A DNA stretch of 64,000 nucleotides from Streptomyces sp. TSRI0107 (GTDB lineage: Bacteria; Actinomycetota; Actinomycetes; Streptomycetales; Streptomycetaceae): the NCBI RefSeq assembly GCF_001905845.1, contig NZ_LIVZ01000004.1, forward strand, positions 186,001-250,000. The letters run 5' to 3'. The notes beneath the pieces were generated by a model, which had not been told where the DNA came from, did no database searches, and worked only from the letters and a program-made list of their open reading frames with translations. Position numbers and translations under genes: made by a program. Below, piece after piece: positions 35,400 through 44,832 of the stretch. Position 1 is the stretch's first letter. Each line of letters opens with the position of its first letter.

Positions 35400-36440
35400 T
35401 CAGATGGTCGCCGTGTCGATCACGAAGCGGTAGCGGACGTCGCTGGCGAGCACCCGCTCGTACGCCTCGTTGATCTGCTCCGCGCGGATCAGCTCGATCT
35501 CCGCGCCGATGCCGTGCTCGGCGCAGAAGTCCAGCATCTCCTGGGTCTCGGCGATGCCGCCGATCATGGAGCCGGCGAGGGACTTGCCGCCGCCGATCAC
35601 GGAGAAGAGGTTGAGGGAGACCGGCTCCTCCGGGGCGCCCACGTTCGCGAGGGTGCCCTGCGTCTTGAGCAGCGACAGGTAGGCGCCGAAGTCCAGCGGG
35701 GCCGAGACCGTCGAGATGATCAGGTCGAAGGTGCCGGCCAGCTCCTCGAAGGTCTTCGGGTCGCTGGTGGCGTAGTAGTGGTCGGCGCCGAGCTTCAGGC
35801 CGTCCTCCCGCTTGCGCAGGGACTGCGACAGCACGGTCACCTCCGCGCCGAGCGCGTGGGCGATCTTCACGCCCATGTGGCCGAGGCCGCCGAGGCCGAC
35901 GATGGCGACCTTCTTGCCGGGGCCGGCGTTCCAGCGCTTGAGCGGCGAGTAGAGGGTGATGCCGGCGCACAGCAGCGGCGCGGCCTCGTCGAGCGCCAGG
36001 CCGTCGGGGATGCGGACGGCGTAGTTCTCGTCGACGACCAGCTTCTCGGAGTAGCCGCCGTAGGTGGGCAGGCCGTCCTTGCCGATGCCGTTGTAGGTGG
36101 GCACGTTGCCCTTGACGCAGTACTGCTCCTGGCCGGCCCTGCAGTTCTCGCACTCGCGGCAGGAGTCGACCATGCAGCCGACGCCCACGCGGTCGCCGAC
36201 GGCGTGGCGGGTGACGCCGGGGCCGACCCCGGTCACGATGCCGGCGATCTCGTGGCCGGGGACCATCGGGAAGATGGCCTCGCCCCAGCCTTCGCGGGCC
36301 TGGTGGATGTCGGAGTGACAGATTCCGGCGAACTTGATGTCGATCAGGATGTCGAACTCGCCGAGCTCCCGCCGCTCGATGGTGGTGCGCTCCAGCGGAG
36401 CCTTGGCGGAGGGGGCGGCGTATGCGGCGACAGTGGTCAT
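35400..36440 (-). CDS. Zinc-dependent NAD(P)H alcohol/aldehyde dehydrogenase (CAD/YahK type)
   Basis: A 346-residue medium-chain dehydrogenase/reductase. Catalytic zinc ligands: Cys41 (GICHSDIH) and His63-Glu64 (PGHEIAG). The structural zinc is bound by four Cys at 94, 97, 100 and 108. The coenzyme fold is [11 protein letters not shown]. It resembles cinnamyl-alcohol dehydrogenase/YahK enzymes, which mainly reduce aldehydes with NADPH. The ATG at 36440 has a GGAGA site. It is divergent from an MmyB-type XRE regulator, a pairing common in actinobacteria, so regulation by that neighbour is likely. Confidence 0.93.
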   Translation of the reverse strand: MTTVAAYAAPSAKAPLERTTIERRELGEFDILIDIKFAGICHSDIHQAREGWGEAIFPMVPGHEIAGIVTGVGPGVTRHAVGDRVGVGCMVDSCRECENCRAGQEQYCVKGNVPTYNGIGKDGLPTYGGYSEKLVVDENYAVRIPDGLALDEAAPLLCAGITLYSPLKRWNAGPGKKVAIVGLGGLGHMGVKIAHALGAEVTVLSQSLRKREDGLKLGADHYYATSDPKTFEELAGTFDLIISTVSAPLDFGAYLSLLKTQGTLANVGAPEEPVSLNLFSVIGGGKSLAGSMIGGIAETQEMLDFCAEHGIGAEIELIRAEQINEAYERVLASDVRYRFVIDTATI

Positions 36441-36541
36441 GCCGAGGGGTCTCCTAGCGGGGGTCGCGTGCCCGGCTGCCTTCCGTCCGGGTACGGGCTC
36501 CAGCCTCGCCGAGTGCGCGGCATCCACCCAGACCACGCCTT

Positions 36542-36593
36542 TGCGTACGTTCGCCGTGCGTACCACTGGCGGGGTCAGGCTCAGGTGCGTACG
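36542..36593. promoter_or_regulatory. Triple TGCGTAC motif in the ADH-regulator intergenic region
   Basis: TGCGTAC occurs at 36542-36548, 36557-36563 and 36586-36592, all in the same orientation within 51 bp between the divergent genes. Candidate binding sites for the adjacent XRE regulator. Confidence 0.5.
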
Positions 36594-36611
36594 ACCAGGA
36601 ATACTGGACGT

Positions 36612-37526
36612 ATGGATGGAAAGCTCGACGCGGTACCGGAGCCGGCGGAGGACCACGGGGCCGGTCTGGACCGGCGGGCGGAGCTCAGCGAGTTCCTGCG
36701 CACCCGGCGGGCCCGGCTGAAGCCGGAGGACGTGGGCCTGCCCGACTACGGACGGCATCGCAGGGTGCCGGGGCTGCGGCGCGAGGAGCTGGCGCAGCTC
36801 GCCGGGGTCTCGGTGGCGTACTACACCCGGCTGGAACAGGGCAACGGCCGGAACGTCTCGGCGGAGGTCCTGGACGCGATCGCCCGCGCGCTGCGGCTGA
36901 ACCAGGCCGAGCACGCGCACCTGACGCATCTGGCGAAGCCGACGCAGCACAAGAGGAAGCCGGTGGCGCGCAGCCAGCCGGTGCGGGTGGCGCTGCGGCA
37001 GCTGCTGGACACGATGGACGGCATCCCGGCGTACGTCGTGGGGCGGCGCTCGGACGTCCTGGCGTGGAACCGGATGGCGGCGGCCCTGTTCGGCGACTGG
37101 GGGGAGCTGCCGGAGCGGGAGCGGAACTGGGCGCGGATGGTGTTCCTGAAGCCGGAGTACCGGGAGCTGTTCCCGCAGTGGGAGCAGAAGGCGTCGGACG
37201 TGGTGAGTTTCCTGCGCATGGACGCGGGCTGCCACCCCGACGATCCGCGGCTGTCGGCGCTGGTCGGTGAGCTGTCCGTGAAGAGCGAGGACTTCCGGCG
37301 GCTGTGGGCGCGGCACGACGTCAAGGAGAAGACGTACGGCGTGAAGCGGCTGCGGCATCCGCTGGTGGGCGAGCTGACCCTGTCGTTCGAGACGTTCCGC
37401 CTGGTCGACGACGTGGAGCAGTCCCTGATCACGTACCACGCGGAGCCGGGGTCCGCGTCGGCCGACGCGCTGCGGCTGCTGGCGAGCTGGGGCGTGGACG
37501 CGAAGACCTCGGCGCCGTCGGTCTGA
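36612..37526 (+). CDS. XRE-family regulator with MmyB-like ligand domain
   Basis: 304 residues. N-terminal XRE helix-turn-helix ([20 protein letters not shown], then [27 protein letters not shown], ~residues 20-75). The C-terminal MmyB-like PAS-type domain (~110-285) has [25 protein letters not shown] and LRLLASWG. Family members bind a small ligand, often fatty acid or methylenomycin-like. No ribosome site is evident at the ATG at 36612; an AATACT hexamer 6 nt upstream hints at a leaderless start. It is divergent from and likely controls the alcohol dehydrogenase. Confidence 0.92.
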   Translation: MDGKLDAVPEPAEDHGAGLDRRAELSEFLRTRRARLKPEDVGLPDYGRHRRVPGLRREELAQLAGVSVAYYTRLEQGNGRNVSAEVLDAIARALRLNQAEHAHLTHLAKPTQHKRKPVARSQPVRVALRQLLDTMDGIPAYVVGRRSDVLAWNRMAAALFGDWGELPERERNWARMVFLKPEYRELFPQWEQKASDVVSFLRMDAGCHPDDPRLSALVGELSVKSEDFRRLWARHDVKEKTYGVKRLRHPLVGELTLSFETFRLVDDVEQSLITYHAEPGSASADALRLLASWGVDAKTSAPSV

Positions 37527-37540
37527 CGACGGCGCCGAGG
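37507..37540. terminator. Hairpin spanning the XRE gene stop codon
   Basis: A perfect 13-bp stem (37507-37519 with 37528-37540) with an 8-nt loop containing the TGA. It separates the XRE gene from the convergent subtilase. Confidence 0.65.
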
Positions 37541-37572
37541 CTTCACGAGATCACGCGTGGGTCAGGCGTGGG

Positions 37573-40500
37573 TCACTTGCCGTAGTACGCGTTGTAGATC
37601 GAGATCGTGGACTTGTTGCCCTTCTTGTCCGTGATCTTGGCGTGGAAGGAGATGGCCTTCCCCTTCGCCGGGTTCTTGACGGTGATCTTGCCGTCCTTGA
37701 CGGTGAGCTTCTTCCAGGTCTGGCCGTAGTCGTAGGACGCGTAGACGTACAGCGACTTCAGGTTGCCCTTGGCCGCGCCCTCGACGGTGACCGGGAAGGT
37801 GACCGACTTGCCGGCGGTGACCTTGCCGTCCAGGCCGACGGAGGCGTTGAAGCGGGCCGTGGAGACCGGCAGCTTGGCCAGGTCGGCGGGCTTCTTGGAG
37901 CGGAAGCTGAAGCTCGCGTCGATCCGGGTGGAGGCGGCGGCGACCTTGGTGGTCCGCTTGACCGAGGTGGTCAGCTTGTACGCGGCGTCACCGGACGGGA
38001 CCTTGAACGCCTTCTCGCCGAACAGCGGGTCGTCGTTCGTGCCGACCTTGGTGCCGTTGCGGTAGAGGGTGGTGTTCACCGAGGTGAACAGCGACGAGCC
38101 GGGGTTCTTCGCGGAGTCGGCGAACAGCGGCAGGTAGCCGTAGATCTCGTTGCCGTCCCGGTAGACGCCGAACTCGCTGTTCAGGGTCGGGCCGAAGACG
38201 GCCTTGTTGACGGTCTTGGAGTAGCTCTTGCCGCCCTTGAAGACCTGCCCGGAGCCGAGGCTGTAGAAGGCCTCGGAGACCGGCCAGCCCTCTTCGTCCA
38301 CGCCGCCCTGCTGCTCGAACTCCAGGTCCCACTTGACGCCGCCCTGCGTGGACAGGTGGAGCGTGCGGGTGCCGGGGAGCTGCTGCGGGATGGCGATGGA
38401 CGTGGCGCCGAAGCTGCCCGGCAGCCAGCCGACCGCGGAGAGCGCGCCCTTCTTGCCGGGGGTCGCGGCGCCCATGGCGACCTTGACCTTGGCGAGGTCC
38501 GAGGCCTTGTAGTGCTTGGTGTAGCCGGTGGCGAGCTGCTTCACCTTGGAGCCGACGACGGTGTCGTACTGCTCACCGGCGCCCTTGGTCCAGTGTCCGG
38601 CCCACTGCTGGGAGAGCGAGCCGTCGGTGATCTGCGGGCCGAGGTGGGCGGTGCGGAAGTTGGCGTACGAGTCCATCCACCAGCCGTACGAGTACGAGTT
38701 GTCGCCGGACTCGACGGTGAAGTCGGGCGACGCGAACTCGGACTTGGCGGCCGCGTCCGGCACCGTGATGTCCACCGGCTTGGCCTTGCGGGCGTCCAGC
38801 GTGATCGTCGTGTTCTTGGTGACGTTCAGCTTGGGCTGGACGAGCCAGTCGGCGCCCTCGTACTTCTCGGGGTCGTCGCTGACGAGCACGCTGGAGTTGA
38901 GGACGTAGCTGCCCTTGGGCACGCGGGCGGTGACGGTGCCGTCCGGGTCGTACGGCGTGTACCACTTGCCCCTGCCCAGACCGGTCATGGCGTCCAGGCT
39001 GACGTCGTAGTTCTTCGTCGCGTTGCCCGAGCGGTCCAGGACCTTCAGGGTGACGTCGTACGACTCCACCTCGCGCTGCACGGCCGCCGCGGTGCGGACC
39101 GTCTGGCCGCCGCCCGTCGCCGTGACGTACGCCGAGTAGGCGCCGTCGAGCGTGCCGCCCAGCTTGGTGTCGACGGTGAGGTCGACGGAGGCCTTGCCGC
39201 CGGCCGGGACCGTCACCTTGGTCGCGCCGAGCTTGAAGAAGCCGGCGGGCGCGGGCTGGCCCTTGGGGTTGGTGGCCTTGGCGGACAGGGCGAGGGTGAC
39301 GTCCTGCGTGCCGAGGTTGCGGTAGGTCAGCTGCTTGGTGACCGGCTTGTCGTCGGTGTGCGGCCACTGCTGGACGCCGAAGCTCACCGACACCGGCTCC
39401 GCGACGACGGTCTGCTTCAGCGCCTTGTCGACCTGGACACGGCCCGAGCCCTGCTCGAACGGCGTGTACGCGCCGCCCTTGGTGCTGCCGGTCAGGGCGG
39501 CCTTGATCTCGGCGCCGGTCCAGTCCGGGTGCTGCTGCTTGAGGATCGCGGCGGCGCCCGCGACGTGCGGGGTGGCCATCGACGTGCCGGAGATGGTCAG
39601 GTAGCCCTCGGGCTTCTGGCCGACCTCCTGGTCGATGACGCTGCCGGGGGCCGCGGCGGCGGTGATGTCCACGCCGGGCGCGGTGACGTCCGGCTTGATC
39701 GCGCCGTCGCCGACGCGCGGGCCGGTGCTGGAGAAGTCCGCCAGCTGGTCCTTGTCGTCGACGGCGCCGACGGTGAGCGCGGAGTCCGCGCTGCCGGGCG
39801 AACCGACCGACTCGGGACCGGCGTTGCCGGCCGCGATGGCGAACAGGATGCCCTTCTCGGCGGACAGCTTGTCGACCGCCGCCTCCAGCGGGTCGACCTC
39901 CGGGCCGTCCGGGCCGCCGAGGCTGAGGTTGACGACGTCGGCGCCCTGCTCGGCCGCCCACTCCATGCCGGCGAGGATGCCGGAGTCGTCGCCGTAGCCG
40001 GTGTCGTCGAGGACCTTGCCGTTGAGGATGTCGGCGCCGGGCGCGACGCCCTTGAGCTTGCCGCCGGACTTGGCGCCGGTACCGGCCGCGATGGACGCGA
40101 CGTGGGTGCCGTGGCCGTACTTGTCGGTGGCGTCGGCGGCCTTGGTGAAGTTCTTCGAGGCGACGACCTGGTCCTTGAGGTCGGCGTGGGTGGCGTCGAC
40201 GCCGGTGTCGAGGACGGCGATCTTGACGCCCTTGCCGTCGTAGCCGGCCGCCCAGGCCTTGGGGGCGCCGATCTGCGCGACGGACTTGTCGAGGTTGACC
40301 CGGCGGACTCCGTCGAGCCAGACGTGCGCGATGCCGGAGGCGGTGCGGTCGCCGTTGGTGACCGCGTCCCACAGCTCGTGGGTGTCCTCGTACGGGGTCT
40401 GCACGGCGTCCGCGTTCAGGGACTTCAGGCTCTGCCGGAGCGTGCCCGCGTCCCGGACGTCGGACTTGGCGCCGCCCGCGGCGCCCTGGTAGCCGACGAT

Positions 40501-40887
40501 GACCTTCAGGCCCTTCTTCTGGGCCTTGCGGGTGGCGGACTTGTTCAGCTCGGTGACGTCGAACAGCCGCCGGTCGAGCTTGCCGGTGGTGACCAGGCGG
40601 GCCGCGTCGGCGGGTATGACGAGGGTGTGCCCGTCGACCTTGCGGATCTGGACGGGTATGTGCTCGCGTCCCTTGGCAGCCTGGAGGCCGATGACCCGCC
40701 CCTTGCCGTCGACGGTGACCCGGTCGCCGGTGATCAGGGTGATGTGGTGCTGGGACTTCAGTTCGGCGCTGCTCTGGACGGGTTGTGCGGGCTTCGCCGA
40801 GGCCGGGGTGGTCAGTCCCGCGGCGAGGGCCACGGCGGCCGCGGTGGCGACCGCGGTGACGCCCGCTCTCTTCACTTGTCTGCGCAA
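37573..40887 (-). CDS. Large secreted subtilisin-like (S8) serine protease
   Basis: 1104 residues. Signal peptide (cleavage at ASA near 31), an I9-like propeptide region (~45-200), then the S8 catalytic domain: Asp227 (AVLDTGVD), His259 (GHGTHVAS), oxyanion Asn355 (AAGNAGPES) and Ser436 (SGTSMATPH). A ~600-residue tail of beta-sandwich domains follows and ends in a GLDGKVTAGKSVTFPV domain like those of S. albogriseolus-type subtilases. The start is TTG at 40887 with GGGGGAG close upstream; GTG at 40875 (MKRAG) is an alternative with a more typical signal peptide. It likely degrades extracellular protein during growth on complex substrates. Confidence 0.92.
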   Translation of the reverse strand: MRRQVKRAGVTAVATAAAVALAAGLTTPASAKPAQPVQSSAELKSQHHITLITGDRVTVDGKGRVIGLQAAKGREHIPVQIRKVDGHTLVIPADAARLVTTGKLDRRLFDVTELNKSATRKAQKKGLKVIVGYQGAAGGAKSDVRDAGTLRQSLKSLNADAVQTPYEDTHELWDAVTNGDRTASGIAHVWLDGVRRVNLDKSVAQIGAPKAWAAGYDGKGVKIAVLDTGVDATHADLKDQVVASKNFTKAADATDKYGHGTHVASIAAGTGAKSGGKLKGVAPGADILNGKVLDDTGYGDDSGILAGMEWAAEQGADVVNLSLGGPDGPEVDPLEAAVDKLSAEKGILFAIAAGNAGPESVGSPGSADSALTVGAVDDKDQLADFSSTGPRVGDGAIKPDVTAPGVDITAAAAPGSVIDQEVGQKPEGYLTISGTSMATPHVAGAAAILKQQHPDWTGAEIKAALTGSTKGGAYTPFEQGSGRVQVDKALKQTVVAEPVSVSFGVQQWPHTDDKPVTKQLTYRNLGTQDVTLALSAKATNPKGQPAPAGFFKLGATKVTVPAGGKASVDLTVDTKLGGTLDGAYSAYVTATGGGQTVRTAAAVQREVESYDVTLKVLDRSGNATKNYDVSLDAMTGLGRGKWYTPYDPDGTVTARVPKGSYVLNSSVLVSDDPEKYEGADWLVQPKLNVTKNTTITLDARKAKPVDITVPDAAAKSEFASPDFTVESGDNSYSYGWWMDSYANFRTAHLGPQITDGSLSQQWAGHWTKGAGEQYDTVVGSKVKQLATGYTKHYKASDLAKVKVAMGAATPGKKGALSAVGWLPGSFGATSIAIPQQLPGTRTLHLSTQGGVKWDLEFEQQGGVDEEGWPVSEAFYSLGSGQVFKGGKSYSKTVNKAVFGPTLNSEFGVYRDGNEIYGYLPLFADSAKNPGSSLFTSVNTTLYRNGTKVGTNDDPLFGEKAFKVPSGDAAYKLTTSVKRTTKVAAASTRIDASFSFRSKKPADLAKLPVSTARFNASVGLDGKVTAGKSVTFPVTVEGAAKGNLKSLYVYASYDYGQTWKKLTVKDGKITVKNPAKGKAISFHAKITDKKGNKSTISIYNAYYGK

Positions 40888-41048
40888 AACTCCCCCTGGA
40901 GTTGAGGTACCGGGCGAATTCCCCGTTCACCCGGCCGGGGGTGGTCCCGCACACACGCTCGTGCACCCCCCGGAACTGTGAGTATGCCGGGGGGTGATCA
41001 ATGGCCTCAAGAGCGGGCTGTGTCACGAGTTCGCTATAGAAACGACCC

Positions 41049-41073
41049 GGCGCCGAGCCTCACTGACGGCGCC
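41049..41073. terminator. Possible terminator after the ABC ATPase
   Basis: GGCGCC arms (41049-41054 and 41068-41073) with a 13-nt loop, just past the ATPase stop in the leftward direction. Short stem, so uncertain. Confidence 0.35.
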
Positions 41074-41087
41074 TCAGGTGTTGTTCC

Positions 41088-41768
41088 TCAAGAATTGTTC
41101 TCCTTGACCGTGATGGTTCCCTTCCGGATCGTCGCCAGCCGCGGGGCCTTCTTCGCGAGTGCGGAGTCGTGGGTGACCATGATGAAAGTGAGCCCCAGCT
41201 CCTTCCACATGCGTTCCAGTACGTCCATGATCTCGTCGCGGGTCGACTCGTCGAGGTTTCCGGTGGGCTCGTCGGCGAGCAGCACCTTCGGCTGCTTCAC
41301 CAGCGCCCGGGCGATCGCCACCCGCTGCTGCTGACCGCCGGACATCTCACCGGGCAGATGCCCGAGCCGCTCCCCGAGGCCCACCGACGTCAGCGCCTCG
41401 GCGGCCCGCTCGCGCCGCTCCTTCGGCTTCACGCCGAGCGGGACGAGGGCGGTCTCCACGTTCTCCTGCGCGGTGAGCGTGGGGATGAGGTTGAAGCTCT
41501 GGAAGACGAAGCCGATGTTCTCGCTGCGCACCTTGGTGAGCCTGGCCTCGGACAACTGGGCCAGGTCGGTCCCGTCGAGGACGATCTCCCCGGAGCTGGG
41601 CCGGTCGAGGCCGCCCAGCATCTGAAGCAGCGTCGACTTGCCGCCGCCGGTGGGACCCTGGATGACCAGCCGGTCGCCGTCGGGAATGGTCAGGTCGACC
41701 CCGGCGAGGGCGTGGACGGTTTCCTTGCCGCGGGTGTAGCGCTTGGTGACGGCCTTGAGTTCGTACAT
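41088..41768 (-). CDS. ABC transporter ATP-binding protein (MacB/LolD type)
   Basis: 226 residues. Walker A GPTGGGKST (~37-45), Q-loop FVFQSFNLIPTLTAQEN, signature MSGGQQQRVAIARAL, Walker B VLLADEPTGNLD and switch His (MVTHDS). This is the LolD/MacB subfamily that pairs with FtsX-like permeases, here the upstream gene (44-bp gap, AGGAG site). The complex probably exports a peptide or lipid-like antimicrobial, or works mechanically on envelope proteins. Confidence 0.95.
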   Translation of the reverse strand: MYELKAVTKRYTRGKETVHALAGVDLTIPDGDRLVIQGPTGGGKSTLLQMLGGLDRPSSGEIVLDGTDLAQLSEARLTKVRSENIGFVFQSFNLIPTLTAQENVETALVPLGVKPKERRERAAEALTSVGLGERLGHLPGEMSGGQQQRVAIARALVKQPKVLLADEPTGNLDESTRDEIMDVLERMWKELGLTFIMVTHDSALAKKAPRLATIRKGTITVKENNS

Positions 41769-41812
41769 GGGTCTGCTCCTGGGAGGGGTGAGGGGGTGGG
41801 CGTGGCCGTCGG

Positions 41813-43291
41813 CTACTCGACGCGCCGCAGCGCGTCCGCCGGCCGCAGCCGCGACGCCCGCCAGCCGCCGAACGCGCCGGCGATCAGTCCCCCGGTCACC
41901 GCGAGACCCACCGCGAGCGCGATGGTCGTCAGGCTCACCGGCGCGGTGAGGGCGACGTCGAGCGTGCGGGACGCGGCCTGCTGTCCGGGCCCGCCGGGCA
42001 TCCGGCCGCCGCCCGGGCCGCCCATGCCGCCGCCGGTGGTCCCGCCGCCCAGCTCCGCCTGGAGCGTCGGGCTGACCGCGGTCACCGCGTACGCCCCGGC
42101 GACACCGACCACGATGCCGAGCACCCCGCCGACCAGACCGTTGACGACGGCCTCGCCGACCACCTGCCGGGTCACCCGGCCGGACCGCCAGCCCAGCGCC
42201 TTCAGCGTGCCGAACTCCCGCACCCGCCGGGACACCGCGGACGAGGTGAGCAGTCCGGCCACCAGGAACGCGGCCACGAGCACGGCGATCGACAGCCACT
42301 TGCCGACCTTGCCGGCGAGGTCGGAGGCGGTGGACAGGGAGCCGGAGACGGTCTCGGCGAGGTCGGCGGAGGTGGTGACCGTCGTACCGGAGATGTTCTT
42401 CTGGATGCCCGACTTGACGGCGTCGATCCGCTGGGAGTCGGCCGCCTTGACGTAGATGGTGGTGACCTTGTCCGCGGAGTCGGCGAGGGTCTGGGCCCGC
42501 TTCAGCGGGATGTAGAGATTGGCGGCCGCGTCACCGCTCTCCGGTGTGGCGATGCCCACGACCTCGAACTTGACGCCCTTGACGGTCACGGTGTCGCCGA
42601 CGGCGAGCTTCTTCTCCTTGGCATAGGACGCGTCGGCGACGGCGACCTTCGCGTCGGTCTCGGAGTCCTTGAAGGTACGGCCGCTGGTGATCTCGGAGGA
42701 GGTCAGCGGGCCGAGGGCGGGTTCGGTGACGTCGGTGCCGTAGACGGTGTAGCTGTTGACGTCGAAGTCGGCGCCGCCGCCCTGCACCCGGCCCTCCGGC
42801 TGGGCGCTGCCGCCGCCTCCGGGGCCGTCCTGCCGGCCGCCGCTGCCGCTGTCCGGCTGCTGCTGGAACTGACCCCGCGTGAACTCGCCGCTCACCTTGA
42901 CGACCTGGAGGCTGAGTCCGCCCACCGCGTCCGAGACGCCGTCCTGCGCGGCGACCTTCTTCACGGTGGCGCTCGACAGGGTCTGGAAGCCCTGGACCAT
43001 CACCCGGTCGCTGCTCTGCTCCTCGCCGGACTCCTCGTCCTGGGCGTCGAACCGGAACCGCGGGCGCTCGCCGTCCTGCCCCTCCTCGGCGGGCTCGGCC
43101 GCCTTGGTGACGGTCATGTCGGTGCCCAGCCCGTACAGCGACTGGAGGACCTTGTCCTGGGCCTTGCCCATGCCGGAGGACACGGAGTTGACCACGATGA
43201 CCAGCGCGATGCCCAGCGCGAGTCCGGAGGCGACGACGAGGGCCGCCTTTCTGCGGCGGCGCAGTTCGCGCCTCAGGTAGGTGAAGAACAT
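41813..43291 (-). CDS. FtsX-like ABC transporter permease with large extracytoplasmic domain
   Basis: 492 residues. One N-terminal helix (AALVVASGLALGIALVIVV), a ~300-residue MacB-like periplasmic-core domain containing a Gly/Gln/Ser-rich insert, then three C-terminal helices forming the FtsX domain, with another Gly/Met/Pro-rich loop between the last two. It matches the ATPase encoded next to it. The ATG at 43291 has a TAGCTT hexamer 7 nt upstream (leaderless type) and three 11-bp-spaced direct repeats beyond it. Confidence 0.9.
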   Translation of the reverse strand: MFFTYLRRELRRRRKAALVVASGLALGIALVIVVNSVSSGMGKAQDKVLQSLYGLGTDMTVTKAAEPAEEGQDGERPRFRFDAQDEESGEEQSSDRVMVQGFQTLSSATVKKVAAQDGVSDAVGGLSLQVVKVSGEFTRGQFQQQPDSGSGGRQDGPGGGGSAQPEGRVQGGGADFDVNSYTVYGTDVTEPALGPLTSSEITSGRTFKDSETDAKVAVADASYAKEKKLAVGDTVTVKGVKFEVVGIATPESGDAAANLYIPLKRAQTLADSADKVTTIYVKAADSQRIDAVKSGIQKNISGTTVTTSADLAETVSGSLSTASDLAGKVGKWLSIAVLVAAFLVAGLLTSSAVSRRVREFGTLKALGWRSGRVTRQVVGEAVVNGLVGGVLGIVVGVAGAYAVTAVSPTLQAELGGGTTGGGMGGPGGGRMPGGPGQQAASRTLDVALTAPVSLTTIALAVGLAVTGGLIAGAFGGWRASRLRPADALRRVE

Positions 43292-43298
43292 GCGCCGC

Positions 43299-43304
43299 AA
43301 GCTA
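43299..43304 (-). promoter_or_regulatory. -10 hexamer of the ABC permease gene
   Basis: TAGCTT on the minus strand ends 7 nt before the ATG. The -35 region falls inside the direct-repeat array at 43323-43352. Confidence 0.45.
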
Positions 43305-43322
43305 GGGACGACGCGTGATGAA

Positions 43323-43352
43323 GGGATAAGGCCGGGATAAGAGAAGGATGAG
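43323..43352 (-). promoter_or_regulatory. Three 11-bp-period direct repeats upstream of the ABC operon
   Basis: GGGATAAG at 43323-43330 and 43334-43341 and a degenerate AGGATGAG at 43345-43352, at exactly 11-bp intervals (CTTATCCC read in the gene's direction). One-turn direct repeats abutting the -35 are typical of OmpR-family response-regulator sites. Confidence 0.55.
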
Positions 43353-43373
43353 AAGGGCCCGGGAAACGCGAAT

Positions 43374-43397
43374 GCCGCCTCCCCGAGGGGAAGCGGC
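43374..43397 (-). terminator. Terminator of the L,D-transpeptidase gene
   Basis: Hairpin with GCCGC/GCGGC outer and TCCCC/GGGGA inner stems, one mismatch and a 2-nt loop, 20 nt after the stop at 43417. Confidence 0.5.
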
Positions 43398-43416
43398 ACT
43401 CTCATCGGGAACCGCG

Positions 43417-44673
43417 TCAGACCGCGGAGCCCGCCTTCCACTGCGCCCAGTCCATGTTCCAGCCGTTGAGGCCGTTGTCCGGGGCGATGGTCTTGTCACC
43501 GGTGTTCTTCACGACGACGACGTCACCGACGATCGAGTTGTCGTAGAACCAGGCACCCGCGGTGTTCGGGTCGTTGGCGCCCTTGGTGTCGGACAGGCCG
43601 ACGCAGCCGTGGCTGGTGTTGACGCTGCCGAAGATGGACTTCGCGCCCCAGTAGTTGCCGTGGATGAAGGTGCCGGACGTCGACAGGCGCATGGCGTGCG
43701 GCACGTCCTTGATGTCGTACTCGCCCTTGCCGTCGTCGTCGGTGAAGCCGACCGTCGCGCCGTTCATCCGGGTCTCCTTGAACTTCTCGGAGATCACCAT
43801 CTGGCCCTCGTACGTCTTGTTGTCGGGCGAGCCGGCGGAGATCGGGATGGTCTTGACGACCTTGCCGTCCTGCATGACCTTCATCTGCTTGGTCTGCGCG
43901 TCGACGACGGAGACCTGGTTGCGGCCGATGGTGAAGGAGACCGTCTTCTGCTGGACGCCGTAGACACCCTCGGCACCCTCGACGCCGTCGAGCGCCAGCT
44001 TCAGGGTGACCTTGGAGCCTTCCTTCCAGTAGTCCTCGGGACGGAAGTCGAGGCGGTTGGCGTTGAACCAGTGGCCGACGACCTCCTGGCCGCTGCTGGA
44101 GGAGACGGTGATGCCCTTCTGGACGTCCGCCTTGTTGGTGATCGCCTTGTCGAAGTTGATCGAGACGGGCATGCCCACGCCGACCGTGGAGCCGTCCTCC
44201 GGAGTGAAGCTGCCTATGAAGCTGTTGTCCGGGGAGACGGTGGTGAAGGAGGCGTTCTCGTGGGCCTCACGGCCGTCGGCGTCCTTCGCGGTCACCGCGA
44301 TCTTGTAGCCGGTCGCGCGCTCCAGCTGGGCGCTGGGCTTCCAGCTGGTCTTGTCCGCGGATATCTCACCGGCGACCGCGGTGCCGTCCGCGGTGGTCAT
44401 CTTGACCTCGGTGAGGGTGCCCTTGCTCACGGTGACGGCCGCGGAGTTGTTGATGGAGGCGTTGGACGAGCCGTCCTTGGGCGTGATCTTGATCTGGGCC
44501 GCGGAGGTCTTCTGCGCCGCCGCCTCGTCGACCGTCGCCTGGGAGCTGTCGTTGTCCTCGCCGGACGCCTCGCCGCCGGAGCAGGCCGAGAGCACCAGCA
44601 CACTGCCGAGCAGTGCGGTCGCGGCCCTCAGGCCCCTGATCCGCCTACTGTTCGTCATCACACGCTTCTCCAT
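43417..44673 (-). CDS. Lipoprotein L,D-transpeptidase (YkuD family)
   Basis: A 418-residue cell-wall cross-linking enzyme forming 3-3 peptide bridges in peptidoglycan. Lipobox LVLSAC (Cys31) with a signal sequence, a Ser/Asp/Glu-rich linker, two Ig-like domains (~50-275) and a C-terminal YkuD catalytic domain with GTFIHGNYW and the SHGCVGL active site (His355, Cys357). This is the Ldt layout of mycobacterial LdtMt2 (lipobox, Ig, YkuD). I chose the ATG at 44673; an ATG at 44658 with a better GGAG site is an alternative. It is followed by the ABC operon in the same direction after 125 bp. Confidence 0.93.
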   Translation of the reverse strand: MEKRVMTNSRRIRGLRAATALLGSVLVLSACSGGEASGEDNDSSQATVDEAAAQKTSAAQIKITPKDGSSNASINNSAAVTVSKGTLTEVKMTTADGTAVAGEISADKTSWKPSAQLERATGYKIAVTAKDADGREAHENASFTTVSPDNSFIGSFTPEDGSTVGVGMPVSINFDKAITNKADVQKGITVSSSSGQEVVGHWFNANRLDFRPEDYWKEGSKVTLKLALDGVEGAEGVYGVQQKTVSFTIGRNQVSVVDAQTKQMKVMQDGKVVKTIPISAGSPDNKTYEGQMVISEKFKETRMNGATVGFTDDDGKGEYDIKDVPHAMRLSTSGTFIHGNYWGAKSIFGSVNTSHGCVGLSDTKGANDPNTAGAWFYDNSIVGDVVVVKNTGDKTIAPDNGLNGWNMDWAQWKAGSAV

Positions 44674-44832
44674 CGTTACCGATTCCCCATAACCCCGAGA
44701 GTCCCCGTTAAGTGGGTTCAACGCTACGACCGGTTCGTCCCGTTCCACATTCGCCGTATGTGTGGGGCACACCACGTCGCGGCCGGACAGGCCGGCGCAG
44801 GTGTCGGTCAGTGCGCCCCTTGAGACGAGCGA

